Below are positions 1-7,742 of a stretch of 15,303 nt of DNA, piece by piece. The stretch is from Balneolaceae bacterium (GTDB taxonomy: Bacteria > Bacteroidota > Rhodothermia > Balneolales > Balneolaceae). Under the pieces are notes generated by a model. It was not told the origin of the DNA and ran no database searches. It saw nothing but the letters and a program-made list of their open reading frames with translations. The position numbers were made by a program, and so were the translations under genes. Within the stretch, counting starts at the first letter, position 1. Each line of letters begins with the position of its first letter. The stretch spans positions 1-15,303 of the forward strand of contig JAASTO010000047.1 of the NCBI GenBank assembly GCA_021767245.1, read 5' to 3'.

Positions 1-1646
1 ATTTACTAATTACCGTTTTTACTGTGGCTGCTTTATTTTCAGCCTGTACAAACGACGCAGATGTTAAGACCTTTGTAAATGCCAATGGATACACGATCTA
101 CAATGATTCTCTGATCAGTTTTCAGAAAATGATCATTGAAGACGGTAAAGTCAGACAAGTTGGGGGTGAAGAACTTTCCAATATGGGCGAAGTAATCGAT
201 GTGCAAAGTCAAACTATACTGCCCGGTCTGATCGATGCTCATGCTCATGTAATGGGTCTTGGATTTCAGGAGCTGAATATAAACGTAGCAGGTATTGAAA
301 CCCTTGAAGCAACGCTGGATTCTATTAAAGCCTATGCCGAGGCAAATCCTGAACTGGAATGGATTCAGGGTCGTGGCTGGAATCAAACTCTTTGGCCTGA
401 AAAAGAATTTCCTACAGCAGCCGATCTTGACAAGGTCGTACCTGACCGTCCGGTATGGTTAACCCGAGTGGATGGGCATGCAGGCTGGGGGAATACCAAA
501 GCCATGGAAATAGCTAACATCAGTCAGGACACGCCGGACCCACAAGGTGGTAAAGTTATTCGGGATAGAAATGGTAAGGCAACCGGAGTGTTTATTGATG
601 CCGCAGAAAGCTATGTTACTCAGCATATACCTGCTCCAACAGCAGAAGAAAGAAAATTAGCACTTGAAAAAGCTTTGGAAAAAATGGCGAGCGAAGGGAT
701 CACATCGGTTCATGATGCAGGGATTCCCGCTCAAACCTGGGAGCTGTATAAAAACTTCGCTGATGAAGGAAATATGATCACAAGGATCTATGCGATGATC
801 GGTGGAACCGGAAACGATTTCGATGAGCTTTCCAAAAATGGTCCAATCAAATCGTATGCCAATGACCGTTTAGCACTCAGAAGTGTGAAGATCTCGGCAG
901 ACGGAGCCCTGGGTAGCCGTGGTGCTGCCATGAAGGAACCTTATTCTGATGACCCGGGTAACAGGGGGCTGTTATTTTATGAGCAGGACGAGCTCAATGA
1001 AATGGTGGATAAATCGATCTCGAATGGATATCAAACCAATATTCACGCGATCGGTGACCGAGCCAATGATGTGGTCTTGAATGCCTTTGAGCAAGCTATT
1101 GAAGAATTTGGTGATCAGGGATTACGTCACAGAATTGAACATGCACAGATCGTTTCACTCGAAGACATACCACGATTTAAAGAACTTAATATCATTGCAT
1201 CTATGCAAGCTACTCATGCCACAAGTGATATGAACATGGCTGAAGACAGGGTAGGAGCTGAACGAATTAAAGGTGGTTATGCCTGGCAGAAATTTCTGGA
1301 TCAAGGTACCGTAATTGCCAATGGATCTGATTTCCCGGTTGAGCATGTGAATCCATTCTTTGGCCTTTACTCATCGGTAACGCGTCAAGATCACGAAGGC
1401 AATCCACCAAACGGCTGGTATCCGGAAGAACGATTGAGTCGCGAAGAAACTCTAAGGTCCTTTACCCTTGATGCTGCTTATGCAGCCCATCAGGAAGATG
1501 TAATAGGAAGCCTGGAACCCGGAAAGTGGGCCGATTTCATCATCATAGACAGAGACTTTTTTGAGGTACCGGCCATTGAAATTTGGCAAACAAAAGTACT
1601 TGAAACCTGGGTAGCAGGAGAAAAAGTGTATGATAGCACTGATTGA
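1..1646 (+). CDS. YtcJ-like amidohydrolase lipoprotein (5' end cut by window edge)
   Basis: This is a metal-dependent hydrolase of the amidohydrolase-3 (YtcJ / N-substituted formamide deformylase-like) family. It probably hydrolyses an amide or related C-N bond, but the substrate cannot be read from sequence. The reading frame is open to the left edge. Codons from position 3 give LLITVFTVAALFSAC, a hydrophobic segment ending in a lipobox (F-S-A-C, Cys at 45-47), so the GTG at 24 is internal and only a few residues of an exported lipoprotein are missing. Motifs in order: HAH metal-binding pair (240-248) after LPGLID, VDGHAGWGN, KISADGALGSRG with the Lys that is often a metal ligand in this superfamily, NIHAIGDRA (His at 1044), RIEHAQ (His at 1140) and NGSDFPVE (Asp at 1329). 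All expected ligands are present and the C-terminal GKWADFIIID return strand is intact, so the enzyme looks functional. It likely sits in the periplasm or at a membrane surface. Confidence 0.93.
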   Translation, partial: LLITVFTVAALFSACTNDADVKTFVNANGYTIYNDSLISFQKMIIEDGKVRQVGGEELSNMGEVIDVQSQTILPGLIDAHAHVMGLGFQELNINVAGIETLEATLDSIKAYAEANPELEWIQGRGWNQTLWPEKEFPTAADLDKVVPDRPVWLTRVDGHAGWGNTKAMEIANISQDTPDPQGGKVIRDRNGKATGVFIDAAESYVTQHIPAPTAEERKLALEKALEKMASEGITSVHDAGIPAQTWELYKNFADEGNMITRIYAMIGGTGNDFDELSKNGPIKSYANDRLALRSVKISADGALGSRGAAMKEPYSDDPGNRGLLFYEQDELNEMVDKSISNGYQTNIHAIGDRANDVVLNAFEQAIEEFGDQGLRHRIEHAQIVSLEDIPRFKELNIIASMQATHATSDMNMAEDRVGAERIKGGYAWQKFLDQGTVIANGSDFPVEHVNPFFGLYSSVTRQDHEGNPPNGWYPEERLSREETLRSFTLDAAYAAHQEDVIGSLEPGKWADFIIIDRDFFEVPAIEIWQTKVLETWVAGEKVYDSTD

Positions 1647-1667
1647 TAATTTGGAACAAATGCTTCA

Positions 1668-1694
1668 TTGAGTTCTTTAATTAACTGAACTCAA
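1668..1694 (+). other. Perfect 8-bp inverted repeat between two lipoprotein genes
   Basis: TTGAGTTC (1668-1675) and GAACTCAA (1687-1694) are exact reverse complements around an 11-base AT-rich loop. The element lies in the 64-bp gap between the amidohydrolase and the next lipoprotein gene. It is followed by AAAATTTAATT rather than a clean U-tract, so it would be a poor rho-independent terminator. It may be a processing hairpin, an operator, or chance. Confidence 0.35.
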
Positions 1695-1710
1695 AATTTA
1701 ATTAAAGATC

Positions 1711-2505
1711 ATGAAGCACAGAAATTCTTATTTATCATGTCTCTTATTGTCGGTGACATTATTTCTTTACTCCTGCAATACATCAAACAGTGGAAATGAT
1801 GCGCCACCTGAGCTACCATCTATTGAGACCATGACGGTTGATATGTCAGAAATGGAATCAGTGTCTAACAAGGTTCCGGCAAAAATGGCTGAGTCAAATT
1901 TTAACACAGCCTTGTTAGCTGTGGGTGTTGCAAAAATTATATTGGAGGCCAACCTTGCAATTCCAAAGGCATTGGTATCTGCGGCGCAAAATGCGACCGT
2001 AGAATCAACCGGTGATGCCGAATGGGAATGGAACTATGTGACAGCCGCTAATGGGCAAAACTTTGGAGTCAGGCTAACGGCCTCCGTTGATAATTCTGAT
2101 AAGGTGAATTGGAATTTTTATGTAACCAATTCATCCTTGGGTATTGAAGAGGTTCTCTTTTTTACCGGTACTTCAGATCGTGAGGGCAAGTCAGGTACCT
2201 GGACCTATTTTGACCTGAGTACACAAAATGAAGTTTCAACGATCGAATGGGAAAGAACGGAGAATGAAGTTTCAATAAGGCTCGATGTAGAGAGTGATAG
2301 AAATGATAATCTTGGTGACTACATTACATACGATTTTGATGGTACCTTAAAATCAGTCACATTTTTTGATGCCTCAGAAAATACCACGTCCATCATCAGC
2401 TTTAATACGGAAACTAATACAGGTTTCATCATATCACCGAACTATAATGAAGGAGCTAAATCATGCTGGGATGAGAACTTAAACAACGTAATGTGTACTT
2501 CCTGA
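1711..2505 (+). CDS. Unrecognised secreted lipoprotein, 264 aa
   Basis: I do not recognise this family. The N-terminus is a clear lipoprotein signal: basic start (MKHRN), hydrophobic core (about residues 9-20) and lipobox L-Y-S-C with Cys22, so the mature protein should be lipid-anchored on the periplasmic side or outer membrane. Residues 23-60 are polar and low in complexity, as in a flexible linker. A short hydrophobic, Ala/Leu-rich stretch follows (about 66-90). From about 103 to 255 the pattern of alternating polar and hydrophobic residues with Trp and Tyr (WEWNYVT, VNWNFYVT, GTWTYFDL) suggests an all-beta domain. The C-terminus carries two Cys (about 253 and 262) that could form a disulfide. 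The ATG at 1711 is the natural start because the signal peptide follows directly; no strong ribosome binding site is seen. It lies 64 bp after the amidohydrolase and before a terminator, so the two could be co-transcribed. Confidence 0.85.
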   Translation: MKHRNSYLSCLLLSVTLFLYSCNTSNSGNDAPPELPSIETMTVDMSEMESVSNKVPAKMAESNFNTALLAVGVAKIILEANLAIPKALVSAAQNATVESTGDAEWEWNYVTAANGQNFGVRLTASVDNSDKVNWNFYVTNSSLGIEEVLFFTGTSDREGKSGTWTYFDLSTQNEVSTIEWERTENEVSIRLDVESDRNDNLGDYITYDFDGTLKSVTFFDASENTTSIISFNTETNTGFIISPNYNEGAKSCWDENLNNVMCTS

Positions 2506-2535
2506 AAAGGATGTTATAAATACCACATCAAAACT

Positions 2536-2568
2536 AAGCCTCATCAATCCTGATGGGGCTTTTATTTT
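2536..2568 (+). terminator. Rho-independent terminator after the 264-aa lipoprotein
   Basis: AAGCCTCATCA (2536-2546) pairs with TGATGGGGCTT (2551-2561) with one G-U wobble around a four-base loop, followed by TTTTATTTT on the + strand. It sits about 30 bp after the stop codon, so it ends the lipoprotein transcript and separates it from the radical SAM gene. Confidence 0.85.
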
Positions 2569-2613
2569 ACACGAATATCCAATATTATATGTGTAAAACA
2601 TGTGTGATTGATT

Positions 2614-3672
2614 ATGGATATTTCTAAAAACCCCATAAGAGGTCGAGGTACTTCAGATAATCCGGTAAACCGTTTTGAAGGTAATTATGTGGATTATGAC
2701 CTCGATGAGGAAACCGGGGAGAAACCGGCGCCAAAAACTCAATTGATTCGAGACGGTTCTAAGACGCTGATCACCTTTAATAAAAGTCCTGATATTGGCT
2801 TCAACGCCAGCATCAATCCTTACAGGGGGTGCGAGCACGGATGTATCTATTGTTATGCGAGACCCTATCATGAGTATCTTGGTTTCTCGTCCGGACTGGA
2901 TTTTGAAAGTAAGATCATGGTCAAATATGATGCAGCCTCCATTCTTAGAAAGGAATTGAGAGCCGAGAAATGGGAGCCACAGGTGATAGCTATGAGTGGG
3001 GTAACAGACATCTACCAACCGATAGAGAGAAAACTGAAAATTACCAGAGAGTGCCTTAAAGTCATGGCTGAATTTCGAAACCCTGTAGGACTGATCACCA
3101 AAAATCATTTGGTTACAAGGGATATCGACATTCTTAAAAGACTTAGTAAATATGATTGTGTGTCTGTCACAATTTCAATTACCAGCCTGGATAATGAACT
3201 AACCGGAGTGATGGAGCCAAGAACCTCGCGGGCAACCCGCAGACTCGAGGCCATCCGGAAATTATCAGAAGCGGGGATACCGGTAGGTGTGAATGTTGCC
3301 CCCATCATTCCGGGAATGACGGATCATGAGGTGGCAGACATTCTGGAAATGGCAAAAGAAGCCGGAGCTGAATTTGCCGGTTATAGCATCGTTCGGTTAC
3401 CGCACAATGTGAAGATATTGTTTACAGAGTGGTTGGAACAGCATTATCCTGACAGAAAGGATAAGGTTTTGAATAAGATCCTGAATATCAGAGAAGGTAA
3501 ATTAAATAACAGTAAATGGGGAGAACGTATGAGAGGAAAAGGTTCTTATGCCTCACAAATTCGCGATTTATTTTATGTTCAAGCCAAACGTTTGGGGCTG
3601 AATGAAAGATATTTTGACTTGTCAACCGATCATTTTATGAAGGATACAGGCAAGCAACTCCAATTGTTTTAG
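2614..3672 (+). CDS. PA0069/SplB-like radical SAM protein
   Basis: This is a radical S-adenosylmethionine enzyme of the PA0069 family (COG1533, related to spore photoproduct lyase). The [4Fe-4S] cluster motif is GCEHGCIYCYAR, a CX3CX2C with Cys73, Cys77 and Cys80 (numbered from the ATG at 2614). It follows the family-typical FNASINPYRG. Further signatures are MSGVTDIYQPIER, NPVGLITKN, SITSLDNELTGVMEPRTS and VAPIIPGMTDHE, with a C-terminal region rich in Lys/Arg. The length of 352 residues fits the family. Members are widespread, but the reaction and substrate are unknown as far as I know; nucleic-acid repair is only a guess from SplB. An in-frame TTG at 2608 could add two residues, but ATG 2614 is preferred; neither has a clear Shine-Dalgarno sequence. 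The gene stands alone between two terminator-like structures, so it is probably its own transcription unit. Confidence 0.93.
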   Translation: MDISKNPIRGRGTSDNPVNRFEGNYVDYDLDEETGEKPAPKTQLIRDGSKTLITFNKSPDIGFNASINPYRGCEHGCIYCYARPYHEYLGFSSGLDFESKIMVKYDAASILRKELRAEKWEPQVIAMSGVTDIYQPIERKLKITRECLKVMAEFRNPVGLITKNHLVTRDIDILKRLSKYDCVSVTISITSLDNELTGVMEPRTSRATRRLEAIRKLSEAGIPVGVNVAPIIPGMTDHEVADILEMAKEAGAEFAGYSIVRLPHNVKILFTEWLEQHYPDRKDKVLNKILNIREGKLNNSKWGERMRGKGSYASQIRDLFYVQAKRLGLNERYFDLSTDHFMKDTGKQLQLF

Positions 3673-3692
3673 CAAACCGAATACTAAATTTC
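3664..3692 (+). promoter_or_regulatory. Possible promoter for the structured intergenic element
   Basis: TTG at 3664-3666 and TAAATTTC at 3685-3692 resemble the Bacteroidetes -33 (TTTG) and -7 (TAnnTTTG) elements, with 18 bases between them and one mismatch in the -7 box. Transcription would begin near 3699, just before the two hairpins at 3724-3817. The -33 part overlaps the end of the radical SAM gene. This is a weak match and could be chance. Confidence 0.2.
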
Positions 3693-3723
3693 GTTTAAAG
3701 TGAAACTAATTGATAAAAATAAA

Positions 3724-3824
3724 CGTCTAATAAGCGTTAGATGAGCCCGATATCGCATTACAAGAATTTAGAAAGTAGCTTTTTTATTCTTGGTCCTCAA
3801 AACCTGCTGATATCGGGTTTTTTT
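3724..3824 (+). ncRNA. Structured two-hairpin element ending in a U-tract (candidate small RNA or elaborate terminator)
   Basis: Two adjacent hairpins can be drawn. The first pairs CGTCTAA (3724-3730) with TTAGATG (3737-3743). The second is a long arm: CCCGATATC (3746-3754) pairs with GATATCGGG (3809-3817), extended by GCA/TGC across a one-base bulge; within it CAAGAAT (3761-3767) pairs with ATTCTTG (3786-3792), and inside that AAAG (3772-3775) pairs with CTTT (3779-3782). A run of seven T (3818-3824) follows directly. At minimum this is the terminator of the radical SAM gene. Stacked pairing over about 70 nt is more than a terminator needs, so a small RNA of about 100 nt or a structured 3' UTR is possible. 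No known RNA family is recognised. Confidence 0.5.
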
Positions 3825-3858
3825 ATGGTCATATTATTTCTGATTCATTCAATCTTCA

Positions 3859-3889
3859 TTTTGAGGTTGTATTTCTAATTTGACATTTG
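3859..3889 (+). promoter_or_regulatory. Possible promoter of the ankyrin gene
   Basis: TTTTG (3859-3863) and GACATTTG (3882-3889) resemble the -33/-7 pair TTTG...TAnnTTTG of Bacteroidetes, with 18 bases between and one mismatch in the -7 box. The predicted transcript start (about 3895) falls within an inverted repeat at 3892-3915. It is the only plausible promoter I see in the 124 bp between the U-tract and the ankyrin start codon. Confidence 0.3.
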
Positions 3890-3891
3890 AA

Positions 3892-3915
3892 CACCTGAAA
3901 AGTACAATTCAGGTG
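3892..3915 (+). promoter_or_regulatory. Perfect inverted repeat CACCTGAA-N8-TTCAGGTG upstream of the ankyrin gene
   Basis: CACCTGAA (3892-3899) and TTCAGGTG (3908-3915) are exact reverse complements with an 8-base spacer. The repeat lies 33 bp before the start codon and just downstream of the possible -7 box. It is suited to be a dimeric repressor's operator at the transcript start, or a hairpin at the 5' end of the mRNA. No T-run follows, so it is not a terminator. No regulator gene lies next to it. Confidence 0.4.
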
Positions 3916-3948
3916 CCAATCTAAATACTCAGTTGAGGAGGATACGTC

Positions 3949-4329
3949 ATGAATAATGAAGCATTTCTTGAAGCCGCAGAAGCCGGCGACATCGAAAAAA
4001 TCTCCAATCTTTTAAGTGAGGGAGTAAATGTTGACACCAAAGATAACCATGAACGCACAGCCCTGTTGAAGGCTGCAAAACATGGTCATATGGATATAGT
4101 AAAGTTATTAGTTGAAAGTGGGGCAGAGGTTGATCATAGAGACAACCGGGGAACGTCAGCTTTGTATTGGGCTTCGACGAATGGTTATTCGGAAATCGTA
4201 CAATATTTGATAGAACACAGCAGTGATGTGGATGTACATGATGACAGAGGCTGGTCAGCCAAGGATCAGGCGATAACCCATCATCATGATAATGTAGTAG
4301 ATTTATTAAATTCTGCAGGCGCTCATTAA
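3949..4329 (+). CDS. Small ankyrin-repeat protein, 126 aa
   Basis: The whole protein is made of four ankyrin repeats of 33 residues (the last one shorter), starting at about residues 1, 34, 67 and 100. Each shows the helix-turn-helix core (for example TALLKAAKHGHMDIVKLLVE) and ends in the D-x-x-D/N hairpin (VDTKDN, VDHRDN, VDVHDD). There is no signal peptide or membrane segment, so it should be cytoplasmic, acting as a protein-protein interaction scaffold. The partner is unknown. The start at 3949 is set by a textbook ribosome binding site, AGGAGG at 3936-3941, seven bases upstream, stronger than at most other genes here and suggesting efficient translation. The gene is alone, with a possible promoter and an inverted repeat upstream and a bidirectional terminator downstream. 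Polar surface repeats of this kind are common in free-living bacteria and do not by themselves indicate a eukaryote-targeting effector. Confidence 0.93.
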   Translation: MNNEAFLEAAEAGDIEKISNLLSEGVNVDTKDNHERTALLKAAKHGHMDIVKLLVESGAEVDHRDNRGTSALYWASTNGYSEIVQYLIEHSSDVDVHDDRGWSAKDQAITHHHDNVVDLLNSAGAH

Positions 4330-4354
4330 GATTCCAAAAGACACTTTAATACAT

Positions 4355-4394
4355 AAAAAAAGCCGTGATAGATATCTATCACGGCTTTTCTTTT
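4355..4394. terminator. Bidirectional terminator between converging genes
   Basis: AGCCGTGATAGAT (4361-4373) is followed directly by its exact reverse complement (4374-4386), and flanking AAA/TTT extend the pairing to 16 bp per arm. On the + strand it is followed by TTTTCTTTT; on the - strand the A-run 4355-4360 gives a U-tract. It lies between the ankyrin gene (stop at 4329) and the end of the - strand BNR gene (4412), so it serves both. Confidence 0.93.
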
Positions 4395-4411
4395 AAATAG
4401 TACTTTCGCTA

Positions 4412-7400
4412 TCAGTTTTCGATAGGAATGGTTCGTTGCTCAATTTCCTGAATGAGGTTTGGCAGTTCACCGTCAAATATCGGGGCTACTTTCTCCAACT
4501 GAACATCTACTTTTTCAGCAAGTTCAACATACACTTCATACTGCTGTTGTGTAGGTCGGCCATCGCCGGTGGCAACGGTGCTGGCAAGGGATGCAAGCTT
4601 GTTGTTAAGCTTGATAGGGAAGTTAAGTACATCCTGATAGGACTCAGCTTTTGTTTGCATGAGTTCATTTTCTACTTCTTCAAGTACTTTCAGCATGGCA
4701 TCGGCTCGTTCCTGAATTTCAGTATTACCGGAGTAATCGGACTTCACATCATTGATCTGTGACCGAACTTCTCTGATCCGGTTGATCGTTTTATGTGTGG
4801 TATCTAATTTGGCAATAATGGTTTGATGCAGATCGAACTGAGCCTGGAAATCTTCCTGAGTAGTTTCGATACGTGGATCTTTAGTGAGTTCAAAGTTCTG
4901 AGTACCTACGGTTTCACCATCCACGATCAAGCGAACTTCATATGTGCCCGGAATAGCTCTTGGTCCGGATGTATTACCTGACCAAAGTATCTGAGTACCG
5001 TTCAGGTTAGTAGCTCCGGGATATCTCAGGTCCCATTCAAAGCTATTATTGCCCATCTTAGTAGTTAGTACATCACCCGGCACATTATGCTCTTCTTCAT
5101 AGAAATTCTCAGATTTCTTGACAGGGGTTCCGTTCAGTCTTTCTTTATTAGAGAAGGTTCTGATCACGGTTCCATCATCCTCGAGGAACTGAAGCTGAAC
5201 TTCTGACTCTGGCATGCTATTCAGATTATAGTATACAACTACCCCGGTTTTCGGGTTCTCACCTAAGGTTTCACCAGGAGCCGGTTCTGTATGGCGGCCG
5301 AATAAATAAGTAGTTTCCGGCTTGTACAGATAATAGTCTGAGCTTTTCACTTCGTCGCTTAACTGATGCAATACACTTAGATCATCAAGAATCCAGAAAG
5401 AACGTCCCTGAGTTGCAATAATGAGGTCCTTATCTCTTTCGTGAACCGTAAGGTCAGTGATTGGCACGGCAGGCAGGTTAAGCTGCAGAGGTTGCCATTT
5501 ATCTCCATCGTTAAAGGATACATACACACCGGTTTCTGTTCCTGCATAGAGGAGTCCTTTTTTGTTTGGATCCTCACGGATGACTCGAGTGAAATCTCCT
5601 TCAGGAATTCCATTCGTGATCTTGGTCCAGCTTCTACCGTAGTTAGTGGTTTTGTACAGCATTGGTGAGAAGTCGTCAAACTTATACCGGGTTGCTGCTA
5701 AATAGGCTGTACCGGCATCATGTGGTGATGGATCGATGATACTGGCCATGGCTTCAGGCATTCCATCAGGAGTAACCTCAGTCCAGCTTTCACCATTATC
5801 ACGGCTAACGTGTATCAAGCCATCATCAGCACCAGCCCACAAAACTCCGGGCTGTACTTTTGATTCTGCAAACGTAAAGATGGTGTTATAATATTCAACA
5901 CTGGTGTCATCTTTAGTGATCGGACCGCCCGACTCACCCTGCTTGGATTTGTCATTTCTGGTAAGATCATCACTGATTGTTTCCCAGCTCATACCTTCGT
6001 CTGTTGAGCGGTGTACGTGCTGCGATGTCGCATAAAGTACGTCTGGGTCGTGAGGGGAGATGTAGATCGGGAAGGTCCATTGGAATCTGTACTTCAGATC
6101 TTCAGCACCGGCACCCATTGGGTTATCCGGCCATACATCAATACGATCACTTTGATCGGTAAAGTCATTGAATTTGTTAAAATAACCACCGTAGCTACCA
6201 CCATAAGTAACGTTTGGATCTTCGGGGTCAGGAGCTATGTAGCCACTTTCACCACCGGCAACCGGAGCCCATTCTCTTTCTGTGATACCTGATCCGGATG
6301 AACGGCTTAAAATACCAACGGTACTGTTATCCTGCTGGGCGCCATATATTCTGTAAGGGAATTGATTATCCGTTATTACCTGATAGAACTGAGCCGTGGC
6401 ATATTTGTGGTAAGAAGACCAGCTTTGCCCACCATTATAACTGACCTGAACACCACCGTCATCAGCAACAACCATACGGTCACCGTCATTTGGTGAGATC
6501 CATAGATCATGGTGATCTCCGTGTGGAGTACTTAGTCGCTCAAATGATTTACCTCCGTCAATTGACTTGTGAAAACCTACGTTTAGAACATAAACTTCAT
6601 CTTCGCTGTTGGTACCGGCTACAACATGAGTGTAGTACCAGGCACGCTGGCGCAGATTACGGTCAGCGGTGGTTCTACTCCATGTTTCGCCACCGTCATC
6701 AGAACGGAATAATCCTCCATTATTTGATTCGATGATGGACCAGACACGGTCTGAGTTAAGAGGTGATATTGCGACACCGATCTTACCCTTTATGCCTTTG
6801 GGTAATCCCGGTCTTTGAGAGATGTTTTCCCAGGTTTCACCACCATCAACACTTTTGTAGAGGCCACTTCCTTCACCACCACTCGACATTTCCCATGCGT
6901 TACGGTAAGCTTCCCACATAGAAGCATAAAGGATGCGTGGGTTATTTGGATCGATCTCAATATCAACCGCTCCGGTTTTTTCGTTGTGATAAAGTACTTT
7001 ATCCCAGGTCTTACCGCCGTCAGTTGTTTTGAAAACACCACGTTCAGTATTTCCCTCCATACCGAAAGCATGACCTAAAACAGCAACCCAGACAATATCT
7101 TCGTTATCAGGATGAACTACGATCTCTCCAATAAAATGAGAATCACCTAAACCAATGTGTTCCCAGGTTTTTCCACCATCTGTGGAACGATACATACCGT
7201 CGCCAGCAGAAATGTTACCCCTGATACAGGTTTCACCCATACCGGCATAGATAACGTTATAATTGGATGGGGCTACCTGAATGGCACCAACTGATCCGGT
7301 CTTAAAATATCCGTCGGATACATTATACCAGTTGTTACCGCCATCGGTGGTTTTATAAACACCACCACCGGTAAAGCCACCGTAATAAGTATGAGGCTGG

Positions 7401-7621
7401 TCGGCATGGCCTGCAACGGCTACGGAACGACCGCCGCGGAATGGCCCAATATTTCTGTATTCTAATTCCTGCATCAGTGTGTGTTCATAGTCGGGATTTT
7501 CAATATCCTGACCATGGCCAAAGATCTGCGCCTGAGCAGGTGTAATGCCCCAGACGAACAGAGCGGCTACACAAGCAAGTATGCAGGCACTGAGTTTGAT
7601 TTGTAAATTATTCGGTATCAT
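4412..7621 (-). CDS. Exported sortilin/VPS10-like BNR (Asp-box) repeat protein, 1069 aa
   Basis: This is a large exported beta-propeller protein. The signal peptide spans about residues 1-31 (hydrophobic core 11-26, cleavage after A-Q-A). Eleven Asp-box motifs of the form S/T-x-D-G-G-x-x-W start near residues 91, 146, 199, 257, 307, 353, 394, 539, 606, 658 and 702; the last four deviate in the Gly positions. They suggest two propellers, roughly 50-440 and 450-750, as in sortilin/VPS10 and 'BNR glycosyl hydrolase' proteins. A FlgD-like Ig segment follows (about 855-915, PGTYEVRL), then a helical, charged, coiled-coil-like tail (about 920-1062). No glycosidase active site is evident, so binding or scaffolding is as likely as catalysis. 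No type IX secretion C-terminal domain is seen. It lies 171 bp downstream of susD but behind a terminator, so it is probably transcribed separately. Such proteins are common in Bacteroidetes-type genomes and their role is not settled. Confidence 0.9.
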   Translation of the reverse strand: MIPNNLQIKLSACILACVAALFVWGITPAQAQIFGHGQDIENPDYEHTLMQELEYRNIGPFRGGRSVAVAGHADQPHTYYGGFTGGGVYKTTDGGNNWYNVSDGYFKTGSVGAIQVAPSNYNVIYAGMGETCIRGNISAGDGMYRSTDGGKTWEHIGLGDSHFIGEIVVHPDNEDIVWVAVLGHAFGMEGNTERGVFKTTDGGKTWDKVLYHNEKTGAVDIEIDPNNPRILYASMWEAYRNAWEMSSGGEGSGLYKSVDGGETWENISQRPGLPKGIKGKIGVAISPLNSDRVWSIIESNNGGLFRSDDGGETWSRTTADRNLRQRAWYYTHVVAGTNSEDEVYVLNVGFHKSIDGGKSFERLSTPHGDHHDLWISPNDGDRMVVADDGGVQVSYNGGQSWSSYHKYATAQFYQVITDNQFPYRIYGAQQDNSTVGILSRSSGSGITEREWAPVAGGESGYIAPDPEDPNVTYGGSYGGYFNKFNDFTDQSDRIDVWPDNPMGAGAEDLKYRFQWTFPIYISPHDPDVLYATSQHVHRSTDEGMSWETISDDLTRNDKSKQGESGGPITKDDTSVEYYNTIFTFAESKVQPGVLWAGADDGLIHVSRDNGESWTEVTPDGMPEAMASIIDPSPHDAGTAYLAATRYKFDDFSPMLYKTTNYGRSWTKITNGIPEGDFTRVIREDPNKKGLLYAGTETGVYVSFNDGDKWQPLQLNLPAVPITDLTVHERDKDLIIATQGRSFWILDDLSVLHQLSDEVKSSDYYLYKPETTYLFGRHTEPAPGETLGENPKTGVVVYYNLNSMPESEVQLQFLEDDGTVIRTFSNKERLNGTPVKKSENFYEEEHNVPGDVLTTKMGNNSFEWDLRYPGATNLNGTQILWSGNTSGPRAIPGTYEVRLIVDGETVGTQNFELTKDPRIETTQEDFQAQFDLHQTIIAKLDTTHKTINRIREVRSQINDVKSDYSGNTEIQERADAMLKVLEEVENELMQTKAESYQDVLNFPIKLNNKLASLASTVATGDGRPTQQQYEVYVELAEKVDVQLEKVAPIFDGELPNLIQEIEQRTIPIEN

Positions 7622-7742
7622 AGATAACTAATTTTATTGAAGATTTATGCTAAACGCATGTAGCCCAATGTATAAAAAATAAAATGGGAGCAGCGTAAAA
7701 AGATGTGAACCTGAATGGGTTTTACATCAAAATATTAGGTTT

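Noticed and set aside
24..1646. GTG at 24 as the true start of the amidohydrolase
   Set aside because: The frame is open to the left edge, and the upstream codons complete a lipoprotein signal peptide, so the GTG lies inside the gene.
2608..2613. TTG start for the radical SAM protein
   Set aside because: It would add only two residues; ATG at 2614 is a better start and no ribosome binding site favours TTG.
5377..5679. 100-residue - strand frame within the BNR gene
   Set aside because: It is a different frame inside a much longer, well-supported gene, with no recognisable domain and no initiation signals.
4412..7621. Tandem DNA repeat or CRISPR-like array suggested by the repeated DGG-x-x-W coding units
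   Set aside because: The units are Asp boxes at irregular spacing with divergent DNA, so the repeat is at protein level only.
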